A DNA stretch of 42,545 nucleotides from assembly GCF_937881195.1 (NCBI RefSeq), contig NZ_CALGFC010000060.1, positions 1 to 42,545 on the forward strand, given 5' to 3'. Shown in pieces: positions 7,777-16,279 of the stretch; position 1 is the stretch's first letter, and each line of letters begins with the position of its first letter. The DNA is from an uncultured Methanobrevibacter sp. (lineage in GTDB: Archaea > Methanobacteriota > Methanobacteria > Methanobacteriales > Methanobacteriaceae). The position numbers were made by a program, and so were the translations under genes. The notes beneath the pieces were generated by a model. That model saw only the letters and a list, made by a program, of their open reading frames with translations, searched no databases and was not told the DNA's origin.

Positions 7777-7890
7777 TAAGCTAATAAGATTAAACTAATA
7801 TGATTAAATCAATAAATTTAAGTTAATAAGATTAAACTAATATGATTAAATCAATAAATTTAAGTTAATAAGATTAAACTAATATGATTT
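7777..7890. repeat. 42-bp tandem repeat, nearly three units
   Basis: Units begin at 7777, 7819 and 7861 (TAAGYTAATAAGATTAAACT and on), each 42 bp, almost identical. They lie between two minus-strand genes, in the presumed promoter region of the small membrane-anchored protein. Confidence 0.8.
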
Positions 7891-7908
7891 TAATAAATAA
7901 AATCTTAA

Positions 7909-8664
7909 TCAATATAATTGTGTATTTTCTTGTAGATATTCTTGGTACTGTTTATCTAAAATTTTAAGTGCAGATGCATTCTGAGGACTTGTAACTCCTC
8001 TTTCTTCAATAAAGTTTCTAAGAGTTTTATTTCTCATATGTTCTCTTACTTCAGCTACAATAAAATCAAGAGTATTCCTATTATATTCAGCTAACTCTTC
8101 TTGGTTCATCTCAGCTATCTTATAAACTTCTAAATCATAGTTTTTAGTAGTTGTTGTTAAAACATTCAAGTAGCTATAATATTTTCCAGAGTCAGATAGA
8201 AATCCATCAATTCCCATATAACTAAGTAATGGGATAAAAGAACATTCTGCAAATGTAAATATAAGATAAGTAGATGGTTTAAGATTTTTCCTAAGTTCAA
8301 CTATCATCTTAACAAGATCTTGAGGATGTAATAATAAATCATCACCATTAGCTATTATGAGTCCATTGTATCCAAGTTCTTCAAGTTTCCTACCACATTC
8401 GATTCTTAAATCAACATATTTTGATCCTTGAATAACAGCTATACTAGCTTCTGGATTCTTTTCCTTTTTATCCTTAGCTTTTTCAATAGTTCTTCTAACT
8501 CCCCATTCAGCTATTTCTCTTTCAATGTTATATGCTGTTTCTTCACTAGGAGCAACTATATTTTCAATTTTATTTTCATCAAATATTGTGGGAGTTTGAA
8601 TTCCTCCAAGTTTTCCAAGTCGTCCTGGACCATCATGACTTCTTATTTCAAATTTTTCTACCAT
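7909..8664 (-). CDS. TGT/ArcS-like protein, short form
   Basis: A 251-residue cytoplasmic protein. The N-terminus (FEIRSHDGPGRLGKLGGIQT) matches the opening of archaeal tRNA-guanine transglycosylase and archaeosine synthase (ArcS) proteins, and the middle shows a TIM-barrel-like series (AVIQGSKYVDLR, LGYNGLIIANGDDLL, GFLSDSGKYYSYLNV). It lacks the C-terminal PUA domain and is half the length of TgtA, so it probably corresponds to the catalytic-like domain of a split ArcS, acting in archaeosine formation at tRNA position 15. The exact reaction cannot be decided from sequence. The ATG follows GGGATAATAA; a TATA-like TTATATAAA lies just upstream. It is followed downstream by the small membrane-anchored gene but with a repeat-filled spacer. 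Confidence 0.65.
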   Translation of the reverse strand: MVEKFEIRSHDGPGRLGKLGGIQTPTIFDENKIENIVAPSEETAYNIEREIAEWGVRRTIEKAKDKKEKNPEASIAVIQGSKYVDLRIECGRKLEELGYNGLIIANGDDLLLHPQDLVKMIVELRKNLKPSTYLIFTFAECSFIPLLSYMGIDGFLSDSGKYYSYLNVLTTTTKNYDLEVYKIAEMNQEELAEYNRNTLDFIVAEVREHMRNKTLRNFIEERGVTSPQNASALKILDKQYQEYLQENTQLY

Positions 8665-9020
8665 TTATTATCCCTTTATATAATATTTTTTATATTATTG
8701 TGGTTTATTATTTAATAATTTTTTAATATTAGTAATTTTGTATTTTTTAACCTATTTTTAGATTTTTTTAAATTAGTTTTAAAAATTTTTCACATATTTT
8801 TTATATATAATTTATAATTAGTTAATATTTTATAATTATTAAGAACCAATTTTTTTATAAAATATAATTTTTATTATAATTTTTTTATTATAAAATACTT
8901 AATTTTTTTATTATAAAATACTTAATTTGTTTATTATAATAATATATAATATAATGTAAATCAATTTTTTTAAATAAAAAATTTTTAGAAAAATGCCTAA
9001 AATCAAAGTGGTGCCTTTTG
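8665..9020. other. Spacer between divergent genes
   Basis: AT-rich, with short repeats of TTATTATAAAATACTTAAT (about 8880-8935). No ORF is seen. The right end merges into the hdrC promoter. Confidence 0.5.
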
Positions 9021-9057
9021 GGTTACACTTTAGAAATTTTTAGTAACCTTTATATAT
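9021..9057 (+). promoter_or_regulatory. hdrC promoter with flanking inverted repeat
   Basis: TATA box TTTATATAT at 9049-9057. Directly against it is GTAACC (9043-9048), the partner of GGTTAC (9021-9026), giving a 6-bp inverted repeat with a 16-nt centre that overlaps the BRE position. Predicted start near 9075. A regulator bound here could either recruit or block TFB. Confidence 0.6.
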
Positions 9058-9088
9058 GGAGTTTTTCTTATTATAATTAGGGATTTAA

Positions 9089-9109
9089 GAAAAGTGTTAA
9101 ATACTTTTC
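9089..9109 (+). promoter_or_regulatory. Hairpin in the hdrC 5' leader
   Basis: GAAAAGT (9089-9095) and ACTTTTC (9103-9109) form a 7-bp stem with a 7-nt loop in the predicted leader, ending about 11 nt before the AGGTG site. It may shape access to the ribosome-binding site. Confidence 0.4.
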
Positions 9110-9134
9110 AATGATTTTCCAAGGTGTGTTTTAA

Positions 9135-10160
9135 ATGTCTGTTTTCAAACGTCTAAAGGCTCTATTTACCGGGTCAAACGATGATGTAGTTGAGAATAAT
9201 TCTGAAGATAAGGTATTGGATCGGAAAAAATCAGGTGAACCATCTGATTTAAAACCTAAACAGACAAACTCAAATACAAAAGAAGAAAAAGAAGCTTTAT
9301 CTTCTACAAACGATAATTCTCAAGATGATTCTGCAAAGAACGATGATACTACCTCTGCTGTAACTGAAAAAACTAAAATTGAAGTAGTTGAAGTAGAAAC
9401 TCCGACTTTGAATTCTAAAACTTCTAAAACCAAAGAAAAAATTGAAAAAAAGGTTGAAGAAGTTAAAGACAGTATTGAAAATACTGTTGAGAAAGTTGGC
9501 AAATCTGAGAATTCTCAAGATGAAAAAGCTGCTAAATCTGTAGAAGAAAATAATGAAGATCATTCAGATGATGATTCTAAGAATAAAGAAGAAAAGAGAG
9601 ATAATATGACTCTATTAGATGAAAAAAGAAAATTAACATTAGAAAATGTTGATCCAGAATTTACTCAAATATTTAAAGATGCTGGAATTGACTCTGTAGA
9701 AATTTGTTTCCAATGTGGAACTTGTAGTGGTGGATGTCCTTCTGGAAGAAGAACCCCATACAGAGTAAGACAATTAGTAAGAAAATGTTTAATGGGATTA
9801 AAAGATGAAGTAATCTCTGATGATGCATTATGGATGTGTACTACCTGTTATACTTGCCAAGAAAGATGTCCTCGTCAAATTAAAATTGTCGAAATCGTCA
9901 AAATGGCAAGAAATGTTGCTGCACAAAATGGATTTATGGCTCCTGCACATAAAGCTACTGGTTCCTTTGTTATAAAAACTGGTCACGGTGTACCTATTAA
10001 CGATGCAACTATGGAACTTAGAAAAAGAGTTGGACTTGCTGAATTACCACCAACAACTCATTCATACCCAGAAGCTTTAGAAGAAGTACAAAAAATCTGT
10101 GAAATTACTGGATTCGATGATTTAATTGGATTCAACAAAGCTACTGGAGAGCTTGAATAA
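9135..10160 (+). CDS. hdrC: CoB-CoM heterodisulfide reductase subunit C with N-terminal extension
   Basis: HdrC carries electrons within the HdrABC-MvhADG complex, which reduces the CoM-S-S-CoB heterodisulfide and ferredoxin in methanogenesis. Residues about 158-341 are a normal-length HdrC with two [4Fe-4S] motifs (C191, C194, C197, C201 and C235, C238, C241, C245). Residues 1-157 are extra: an amphipathic start (MSVFKRLKALFTGS), then a long acidic/lysine-rich, Ser/Asp/Glu-rich disordered stretch. The extension is in frame, without stops, and begins after AGGTG, so I take ATG 9135 as the start. ATG 9606 could be an internal start giving the ordinary protein, but no clear Shine-Dalgarno site precedes it. 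hdrB follows after 22 nt; hdrA is not here, as expected in Methanobacteriales. Confidence 0.93.
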   Translation: MSVFKRLKALFTGSNDDVVENNSEDKVLDRKKSGEPSDLKPKQTNSNTKEEKEALSSTNDNSQDDSAKNDDTTSAVTEKTKIEVVEVETPTLNSKTSKTKEKIEKKVEEVKDSIENTVEKVGKSENSQDEKAAKSVEENNEDHSDDDSKNKEEKRDNMTLLDEKRKLTLENVDPEFTQIFKDAGIDSVEICFQCGTCSGGCPSGRRTPYRVRQLVRKCLMGLKDEVISDDALWMCTTCYTCQERCPRQIKIVEIVKMARNVAAQNGFMAPAHKATGSFVIKTGHGVPINDATMELRKRVGLAELPPTTHSYPEALEEVQKICEITGFDDLIGFNKATGELE

Positions 10161-10182
10161 ATTTTTACTGGAGGAATAAATA

Positions 10183-11091
10183 ATGGAAATCGCATATTTC
10201 TTAGGTTGTATTATGAACAACCGTTATCCTGGTATTGAAAAAGCAACAAGAATTTTATTTGATAAACTTGATATAGAACTTAACGATATGGCTGGAGCTT
10301 CCTGTTGTCCTGCTCCTGGTGTATTCGGTTCTTTTGATAAAAAAACCTGGGCTTCTATCGCTGCTCGTAACATAACTATTGCAGAAGATATGGACTCAGA
10401 TATAATGACTGAATGTAATGGATGTTTTGGATCCTTATTTGAAACTAACCATATGTTAAAACATGATTCTGAAATGAAAGATGAAATCAATGAAGTTTTA
10501 GCTGAAACTGGTAGAGAGTTCAAAGGTTCTGTTGAAGTAAAACACCTTGCACAAATCTTATACAATGATGTTGGTATTGATAAACTTTCTGAATTAATAA
10601 CTAACCCATTAGACTTAAATGTAGCTGTCCACTATGGATGCCACTTTTTAAGACCTTCTGATGAAATCCAAATTGATAATGCAGAAAAACCAACTATCTT
10701 AGATGAATTAGTAGAAGCTACTGGTGCTAAATCTGTACCTTACAAAGACAAAATGATGTGTTGTGGTGCAGGTGGAGGTCTCAGATCTAGAGATATAGAT
10801 GTTACTGCAAGTTTCACCAAAGAAAAACTTGATAACATGACTGCAGCAGGTGTAGACGCTATTGTAGATGTTTGCCCATTCTGTCACTTACAATTTGATG
10901 TAGGTCAAACTGAAGTAAACAAAATGTATGATACTGACTTCGGTATTCCTGTTTTCCATTTAGCTCAATTATTAGGATTAGCTATGGGATTAGGTTCTGA
11001 TGAATTAACCTTAGATTCTCACTTAATTGATTCTGCACCAGCACTTGCAAAAATAGTTGCTGCGTCTGATAAAATTACTGGCGGAGAATAA
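10183..11091 (+). CDS. hdrB: CoB-CoM heterodisulfide reductase subunit B
   Basis: 302 residues. HdrB holds the two noncubane [4Fe-4S] clusters where CoM-S-S-CoB is cleaved. Both cysteine-rich CCG motifs are intact: C9, C41-C42, C78, C81 (spacings 31, 35, 2) and C153, C193-C194, C231, C234 (spacings 39, 36, 2). Length is normal. Start ATG is preceded by GGAGG. It is the second gene of the hdrCB operon and is followed within 25 nt by a terminator. Codon use is enriched in C-ending codons compared with neighbours, as expected for a highly expressed gene. Confidence 0.96.
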   Translation: MEIAYFLGCIMNNRYPGIEKATRILFDKLDIELNDMAGASCCPAPGVFGSFDKKTWASIAARNITIAEDMDSDIMTECNGCFGSLFETNHMLKHDSEMKDEINEVLAETGREFKGSVEVKHLAQILYNDVGIDKLSELITNPLDLNVAVHYGCHFLRPSDEIQIDNAEKPTILDELVEATGAKSVPYKDKMMCCGAGGGLRSRDIDVTASFTKEKLDNMTAAGVDAIVDVCPFCHLQFDVGQTEVNKMYDTDFGIPVFHLAQLLGLAMGLGSDELTLDSHLIDSAPALAKIVAASDKITGGE

Positions 11092-11114
11092 TTACTAAGT
11101 ATTCGTACTTTATT

Positions 11115-11150
11115 AAGTGGATTTTTTCCACTTTTTCTTTTTATTTTTTA
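11115..11150 (+). terminator. hdrCB terminator
   Basis: AAGTGG (11115-11120), loop ATTTTTT, CCACTT (11128-11133), followed by a long T-rich tract. Confidence 0.7.
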
Positions 11151-11608
11151 AATCTATTTTCATAATATAGCTTATTTTTAAATATACTATTTTTTTAGAT
11201 AACTTATTTTAATATACTATTTTATATTAATCATATTTTTAACAATAAATTTTTATATTAATTATATTTATTATATTAATCATATTTTTAACAATAATTA
11301 TTAATATTAATTATATTTATTATATTAATCATTTTTTTACAATAACTATTAATATTAATTATATTCTTTACATTTATTTTCACATAATGTTCAATATTTT
11401 AATTTTATATTTTCATTGTTTAAATTTTTTTGATTATGGGGTTATTATTACAAATATTGTCAATATTTTTTCCTTAAAAAAAGTCATTATTTAAAAATTA
11501 TTATTAATCAACATCAAATCAATAATTTTTTATACTAGTAAAACTATAAATATTAGATGATTTATAATTCGATTGATAGATTTTCAAAAGAGTGGATGGT
11601 GATTTACA
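11151..11608. repeat. Spacer with three 49-bp tandem units
   Basis: Units starting ATATTAATCATATTTTTAAC begin at 11224, 11273 and 11322. The rest is AT-rich; ACTATAAATAT near 11545 may be a TATA box for the next gene. No ORF is seen. Confidence 0.65.
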
Positions 11609-11884
11609 ATGTTTATAGCAATTTTGGGTGGAATATTCAAGTTTAAAGATATTCCTGAGGAATATGGTCCTTATGTACAATTTAAAGCGACAATTGAAAA
11701 AAGAGAAATTAAAGATGATGATGAAATAGCCATATTAGACATTACTGGAACAGAAAGCCATCATGTCCTTTTCTTAGATTCTTATAATAATGTTGAAGAG
11801 ATTAAAGAAGAGTTAAGAGAGGCAGATGCAAAGGTTAATCATACAACTTTGAAGATATTGGAAGGCCATTTAGCTAATAATTAA
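11609..11884 (+). CDS. Small conserved methanogen protein (DUF749-like)
   Basis: A 91-residue soluble protein (MFIAILGGIFKFKDIPEEYG at the start, SHHVLFLDSYNNVEEIKEEL in the middle). Layout and motifs resemble the DUF749 family of methanogens; function unknown. Alternating strands and helices suggest a compact alpha/beta fold. GGTG lies 7 nt before ATG. It stands alone between long spacers. Confidence 0.7.
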   Translation: MFIAILGGIFKFKDIPEEYGPYVQFKATIEKREIKDDDEIAILDITGTESHHVLFLDSYNNVEEIKEELREADAKVNHTTLKILEGHLANN

Positions 11885-12407
11885 TTTTATATTTTAGATT
11901 TTATTTATTAGATAATGCTATATATTTTATAAAAATTATATTTTCTATTTAAATATTTTATAAAAGATATAACATTTTTAATGGATTTATAGGTTTTATA
12001 AGGGTTATATAGATTGATTAGTAATTTATAAAATCTGAATTAATAAATGATTTATAACTTATTAATAAATTATAAAACATTAGTAATTTTTATATAACTC
12101 AAAAATAATATAAATTATTAAATATAATATTATTAATTAGAAAATATTATTAAATAATTTTTAGATATTTATATTATTCAGATATCTAATAATAGTTAGA
12201 TATTTAATAATATTTTTATATTTAATAATTTTATAAGTATATTTTAAAGATAAGGTATATTTTTTTAAATATTTAATAATTTTAGATATTTAATAATTTT
12301 AAATATTTAGCCATTTTTATATTTAATAATTTTTAAATTGTTTAATAATTTTTTGTTTTGTTTATTGTGTTTTTAATAAAATATTTTATTATTTGGGATG
12401 ATTTTTA
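11885..12407. other. AT-rich spacer
   Basis: About 520 bp of TTTAATAAT/AGATATTTAATAATTTT-like degenerate repeats (strongest at 12170-12330). No ORF or RNA signal is seen. Confidence 0.5.
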
Positions 12408-12929
12408 GTGTTACCTATTGAACAAACTTGGTTGATTTTAGTTGAACTACTTACTGATCTTAAGAAAAATGGGAAGGATGTTCCTAATTCTATTAATAAA
12501 GAAATAAGTCTTCTTAAAACATCTATTAATTTTTATAAGAAGGATATGTCACATCCAGATATGATTAAAGAGTTTGATAAGGCTAATATTAAAATTACAG
12601 AAATTCAAAATACTCTTCTTAGATATGCAGAAGAGATGGGTGATGAATATTTTAATGAATGGGTTGATAAATTAAGAAGGGCCAATTTAGGTGAAGAAAT
12701 TTATAAACAACCAGAAACAGCTTCTAAATTTATTGGAGGAGCTCCTCCGGGATTTTCTTCAGCAAAAATTCATCTTAAAAAACCATTAGCTGAAGATCGT
12801 ACTCAAGAAATAGCTGAATATTTTAATTTAATAATAGAATTTGAAGACGACACAACTATAGCTATTTATGGAGATTCTGAAAATATAAAAAAAGCTTTAA
12901 AAGAATTTGCTCCTTTTTTCAATGAATAA
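12408..12929 (+). CDS. Conserved archaeal protein (DUF2096-like)
   Basis: A 173-residue cytoplasmic protein, helical in its first two-thirds (LPIEQTWLILVELLTDLKKN) and ending with a beta-rich IIEFEDDTTIAIYG segment. Overall it resembles the DUF2096 family restricted to methanogens; function unknown. The start is GTG with an upstream GGGATGAT. No partner genes are adjacent. Confidence 0.6.
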   Translation: MLPIEQTWLILVELLTDLKKNGKDVPNSINKEISLLKTSINFYKKDMSHPDMIKEFDKANIKITEIQNTLLRYAEEMGDEYFNEWVDKLRRANLGEEIYKQPETASKFIGGAPPGFSSAKIHLKKPLAEDRTQEIAEYFNLIIEFEDDTTIAIYGDSENIKKALKEFAPFFNE

Positions 12930-13173
12930 TTTCTATTTTTTGCTATTTTTATTTAATATTTTTATATTAATTTAATTAATTTTTTTTAATTAATTTTTAA
13001 AATTATATTTATTTCTATGTTTTGGTTGATTCATTTTTTCTTTTTGATTTTTTAGTTTTTTAATTATATTTATTTTAATTTTTATTTAATTCATAATCTT
13101 TAATATATTTTTAAAATCTAATTTTTAAATCATCTTTTTGTATTATAAAATATTTTTTATATTTTTTAAGTTT
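12930..13173. other. AT-rich spacer
   Basis: No ORF. The right part (about 13138-13210) is similar to 15915-15985, another promoter region in this window. Confidence 0.5.
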
Positions 13174-13204
13174 AAAATACCAAGTATTTTATTATTTATA
13201 TAAA
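13174..13204 (+). promoter_or_regulatory. Promoter with AAAATAC-CAA-GTATTTT repeat
   Basis: A perfect 7-bp inverted repeat (13174-13190) ends 4 bp before a TATA box TTTATATAAA (13195-13204). Predicted start near 13222, leaving a leader of about 47 nt to the phosphoesterase start. The repeat sits over the BRE and recurs at 15947. Confidence 0.55.
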
Positions 13205-13268
13205 AGTTTAATACCATTAAAACATAAAATATGTTATGATTGAATAATGGAATTAATGAGGTGTTATT

Positions 13269-13970
13269 TTGAATATTCTAGCTATTAGTGATGTCCACGG
13301 TAATGAAAATAATGGTCTATATTCTTATTTAAATAATAATAATGTTGATTTACTAATCATTTCTGGAGATATAACTAATTTTGGGCCTGTAGATTTTGTA
13401 GAGTACTTTATGAACAAACTTTCTAATCATGGAACTAAAATTTTTGCTGTTCCTGGAAATTGTGATCCTGATGATGTAGAGGGAAAAATAATTGATTCTA
13501 ATGCTATTTGTATTCATGATAATGTTGTTGAATATGAAAATTTAGTTATATATGGTTTTGGAGGATCTAATCCTACTCCCTTTGATACTCCGGGGGAAGT
13601 TGATGAGGAAACTCTTTATAAATCTATCAAAAAAGTTTTAGATTCTAAAGATATTAATTTAGTTAAAGAAAGTAGTGATGAGTTTCCTAATGGCAGGATT
13701 TCAATTTTAGTTACTCATGCTCCACCTAAAAACACTGAAGCCGATAAGATTGTTAATGGATCTCATGTAGGAAGTGAAAGTGTTCGAAAGATTATTGAAG
13801 AATACAAACCTCGTTTAAATATTTGTGGCCATATACATGAAGCAAGGTCTATGGATATGTTAGATGACACAATAATTATCAACCCAGGAATGCTTGAGCA
13901 TGGCCATGGTTGCCTAATTGAAATAGATGAAAATAATAATATAATAGCTAATTTTGTTAATTTAGATTAG
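13269..13970 (+). CDS. Metallophosphoesterase
   Basis: A 233-residue cytoplasmic calcineurin-like phosphoesterase. Metal-binding motifs in order: DVHG (residues 8-11), GDI (33-35), GNCD (about 63-66), THAP (about 151) and GHIHE (about 192), which together place two metal ions. Substrate unknown; relatives act on phosphodiesters or nucleotides. The start is TTG, fixed by GAGGTG with 5 nt spacing. The MFS gene follows after 11 nt, so the two form an operon. Confidence 0.85.
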   Translation: MNILAISDVHGNENNGLYSYLNNNNVDLLIISGDITNFGPVDFVEYFMNKLSNHGTKIFAVPGNCDPDDVEGKIIDSNAICIHDNVVEYENLVIYGFGGSNPTPFDTPGEVDEETLYKSIKKVLDSKDINLVKESSDEFPNGRISILVTHAPPKNTEADKIVNGSHVGSESVRKIIEEYKPRLNICGHIHEARSMDMLDDTIIINPGMLEHGHGCLIEIDENNNIIANFVNLD

Positions 13971-13981
13971 AGAGGTTTACT

Positions 13982-15667
13982 ATGATTGATAGGAATACTT
14001 TTCTAAAATTTATTCCTAGACTTAATATTCTAGGACTTAATATTGTTAGTTTTAGTAATAATTCTGATAATAATTCTAATAATAATAATAATAATAATAA
14101 TCCTAATAATGATATTAATATTAACAATAATGATATCAATAATAATAACAATAATGATATTAATAATAATATTAACAATAATGATATCAATAATAATAAC
14201 AATAATGATATTAATAATAATATTAACAATAATAATAATAATAATAATAATTCTAATAATCAAAATGTTGATGATGGCGGAATTTTAAAAAAAGAATCTT
14301 CTAAAAATCTTATTGTATTTTTAGCTGCTTTAACTTCATTTATTACAGCATTTTCAACATCTGCTATTGCTGTAGCTCTTCCAGATATTGCAACTCAATT
14401 TTCTATAAATGCTATTCTCCAAAATTGGTTAGCTACATCATTTTTGCTTGCTATAGCTATATTTTCAGTTCCATTTGGTAAATTGGCAGGTAAATATGGG
14501 CTTAAAAAGTTTTTTATATTAGGATTGATAATATTCTTTTTAGGTTCAGTTGGAGCATCTTTTTCATTTTCAGCTTACTCTCTAATATTTTTTAGAGTTA
14601 TTCAGGGAATTGCAGCAGCTATGCTAAATATATCTTCTTTAGCTATGGTAACAGAGGCTTTACCTCCAAAAGAAAGAGGTAAAGGAATTGGAATAACTAT
14701 CTCTAGTGTTTATATTGGACTTACACTTGCTCCTGTTGTAGGGGGAATATTGACAAAAAACTTAGGTTGGCCTAGTATTTTTTATGTTACTTTGCCCCTA
14801 ATAATCATACCTTTAGCTATATTACTTCTTAAGGTAAAAAATGAGTGGATTACAGGGAAAAATGATTCTTTTGATTTTATTGGAACTATTATTTACTCTA
14901 TAGGAATACTTCTTTTTATGTATGGGTTTACCATATTGAATGAAATCTTAGGAGTATTTTTAACAGTATTTGGTTTGGTTCTTTTAATAGGGTTTGCTTT
15001 TTGGGAATTAAGACAAAAGTTTCCAGTTTTTCATATTGAATTTTTTAAAAATCTTAAATTCTCTTCATCTACATTAGCAGCATTAATAAGTTATCTAGCT
15101 ACTTTTATAGTAACTTATATATTGAATTATCATTTACAATATATAAGGGATATGGATCCTCAAACTACTGGATTAATACTTATTGTAACTCCTGCTTTAA
15201 TGGCATTAATTGCACCATTTTCTGGCAGGCTTTCTGATAAAATTGAACCTCAAAAATTAGCTTCTTTAGGTATGGGATTTGTTACAGTAGCTATATTCAT
15301 TTTAATATTTTTAAATGAATCAACACCATTATATGTTATTATAATTGCAATGATTTTACAAGGTATTGGTTATGGAATATTTTCTTCACCTAATACTAAT
15401 TCAATTATGGGTTCAGTTCCTAGGAAGTTTGCATCTCTTGCCTCTGCAACTGTTTCTACTGTAAGAGTTATTGGTCAAACAATGAGTTTAGGTATGCTTA
15501 CAGTCATATTTGCAGTTATAATGGGGTCAGTTCCTATTGTTCCTCAATATTTCCCACTTCTAATACAAAGTTCTCAAATAGCTTGTATTATTTCAACAGG
15601 ACTTTGTTTCATAGCAGTTATAGCTTCTTTAGTGGGGATGAAATCTGGTAAAAAAATGATTAGCTAA
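13982..15667 (+). CDS. MFS drug/solute exporter (DHA2-like, 14 TM)
   Basis: A 561-residue protein. The transporter core (about residues 105-555) has roughly 14 membrane helices, a motif A-like GKLAGKYGLKKF loop and an antiporter motif C-like APVVGGILTKNLGW, typical of the EmrB/QacA (DHA2) group that exports drugs or metabolites with proton exchange. Residues 1-25 form a short unusual leader (MIDRNTFLKFIPRLNILGLN), and residues about 28-95 are an almost pure Asn/Asp/Ile tract encoded by AAT microsatellite. The ATG follows GAGGTTTACT, 11 nt after the phosphoesterase stop, so the extension is translated unless an internal start is used. Substrate unknown. Confidence 0.88.
   Translation: MIDRNTFLKFIPRLNILGLNIVSFSNNSDNNSNNNNNNNNPNNDININNNDINNNNNNDINNNINNNDINNNNNNDINNNINNNNNNNNNSNNQNVDDGGILKKESSKNLIVFLAALTSFITAFSTSAIAVALPDIATQFSINAILQNWLATSFLLAIAIFSVPFGKLAGKYGLKKFFILGLIIFFLGSVGASFSFSAYSLIFFRVIQGIAAAMLNISSLAMVTEALPPKERGKGIGITISSVYIGLTLAPVVGGILTKNLGWPSIFYVTLPLIIIPLAILLLKVKNEWITGKNDSFDFIGTIIYSIGILLFMYGFTILNEILGVFLTVFGLVLLIGFAFWELRQKFPVFHIEFFKNLKFSSSTLAALISYLATFIVTYILNYHLQYIRDMDPQTTGLILIVTPALMALIAPFSGRLSDKIEPQKLASLGMGFVTVAIFILIFLNESTPLYVIIIAMILQGIGYGIFSSPNTNSIMGSVPRKFASLASATVSTVRVIGQTMSLGMLTVIFAVIMGSVPIVPQYFPLLIQSSQIACIISTGLCFIAVIASLVGMKSGKKMIS
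14055..14263 (+). repeat. AAT microsatellite with a 48-bp duplication, in frame
   Basis: Runs of AAT interspersed with GATATT/AACAAT. A block of about 48 bp (AATGATATCAATAATAATAA and on) is present twice, near 14128 and 14179. All lengths are multiples of three, keeping the MFS frame open. Long hydrophobic ORFs on the other frames here are artefacts of the repeat. Confidence 0.85.
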
Positions 15668-15750
15668 TTTATTAGTTAATTTATTAGTTAATTTATTAGA
15701 TAATTTATTAGCTAATTTATTAGTTAATTTATTAGTTAATTTATTAATAT
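15661..15750 (+). repeat. 12-bp tandem repeat at the MFS 3' end
   Basis: About seven units of TTAGYTAATTTA starting within the last codons of the MFS gene. The stop codon lies in the first unit, and every unit carries another TAA or TAG. Confidence 0.75.
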
Positions 15751-16279
15751 TTTTTTATCTTATTTTTTTTTATTATTATTTATTTTTAAATTTATTCTAT
15801 TTTCTTCTTATTTTTAGATTTTTATCTTGTTTTTATTCTTATTTATTTATAAATTTCTAATATTTTTCTTATTTTTGGGCATTATCTTTTGATTTTATTT
15901 TTAAATTTTTATTTTTTATAAAATATTTTCTATATTTTATAAGTTTAAAATACATAGTATTTTATTTTTATAAAAGTATTTTTATAAAAATCTATTACTT
16001 ACTATTTTTATATTTAAAATATTTCTAATGGAATCAAATAAAAAATTATATTAAATGCTTTTGTTAATATATAAGTTAGTGATAAATATTTTATGTTATG
16101 TAGCTATTTTTTAGCTAATTATTAGCTTAATTAAATTTTAGTTAAAATTATCTAAATATTGGTAAACTAGCTACTTTTAGGTTTATATATGAAAATTCAA
16201 GATTTAAATTAATCATTTTTGTTTATATAAATTTTTATAAACTTTTAATTTTTATTTTCATTTTCAATTAGGTGATTAA
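15751..16279. other. Spacer with two possible promoters
   Basis: A promoter-like block at 15947-15976 copies the phosphoesterase promoter (AAAATAC-ATA-GTATTTT then TTTTTATAAAAG). A second TATA box, TTTATATAT near 16172-16180, is better placed for the kinase gene at 16280. If the first is used, its leader would be about 285 nt. No ORF is seen. Confidence 0.5.
15947..15976 (+). promoter_or_regulatory. Promoter with AAAATAC-ATA-GTATTTT repeat
   Basis: Inverted repeat at 15947-15963, followed by a TATA-like TTTTTATAAAAG (15965-15976). About 65 bp here closely resemble the region upstream of the phosphoesterase gene. Confidence 0.45.

Noticed and set aside
9297..9563. Antisense ORFs opposite the hdrC extension
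   Set aside because: Mirror images of Glu/Lys/Ser-rich codons; the sense frame has a proper start and joins the HdrC domain.
9606..9608. Internal ATG as the true hdrC start
   Set aside because: No clear Shine-Dalgarno site, while ATG 9135 has AGGTG and the upstream frame is fully open; kept as an alternative only.
14030..14288. Long hydrophobic ORFs on both strands over the AAT repeat
   Set aside because: They are translations of the microsatellite in other frames (poly-Ile/Leu) and have no ribosome sites.
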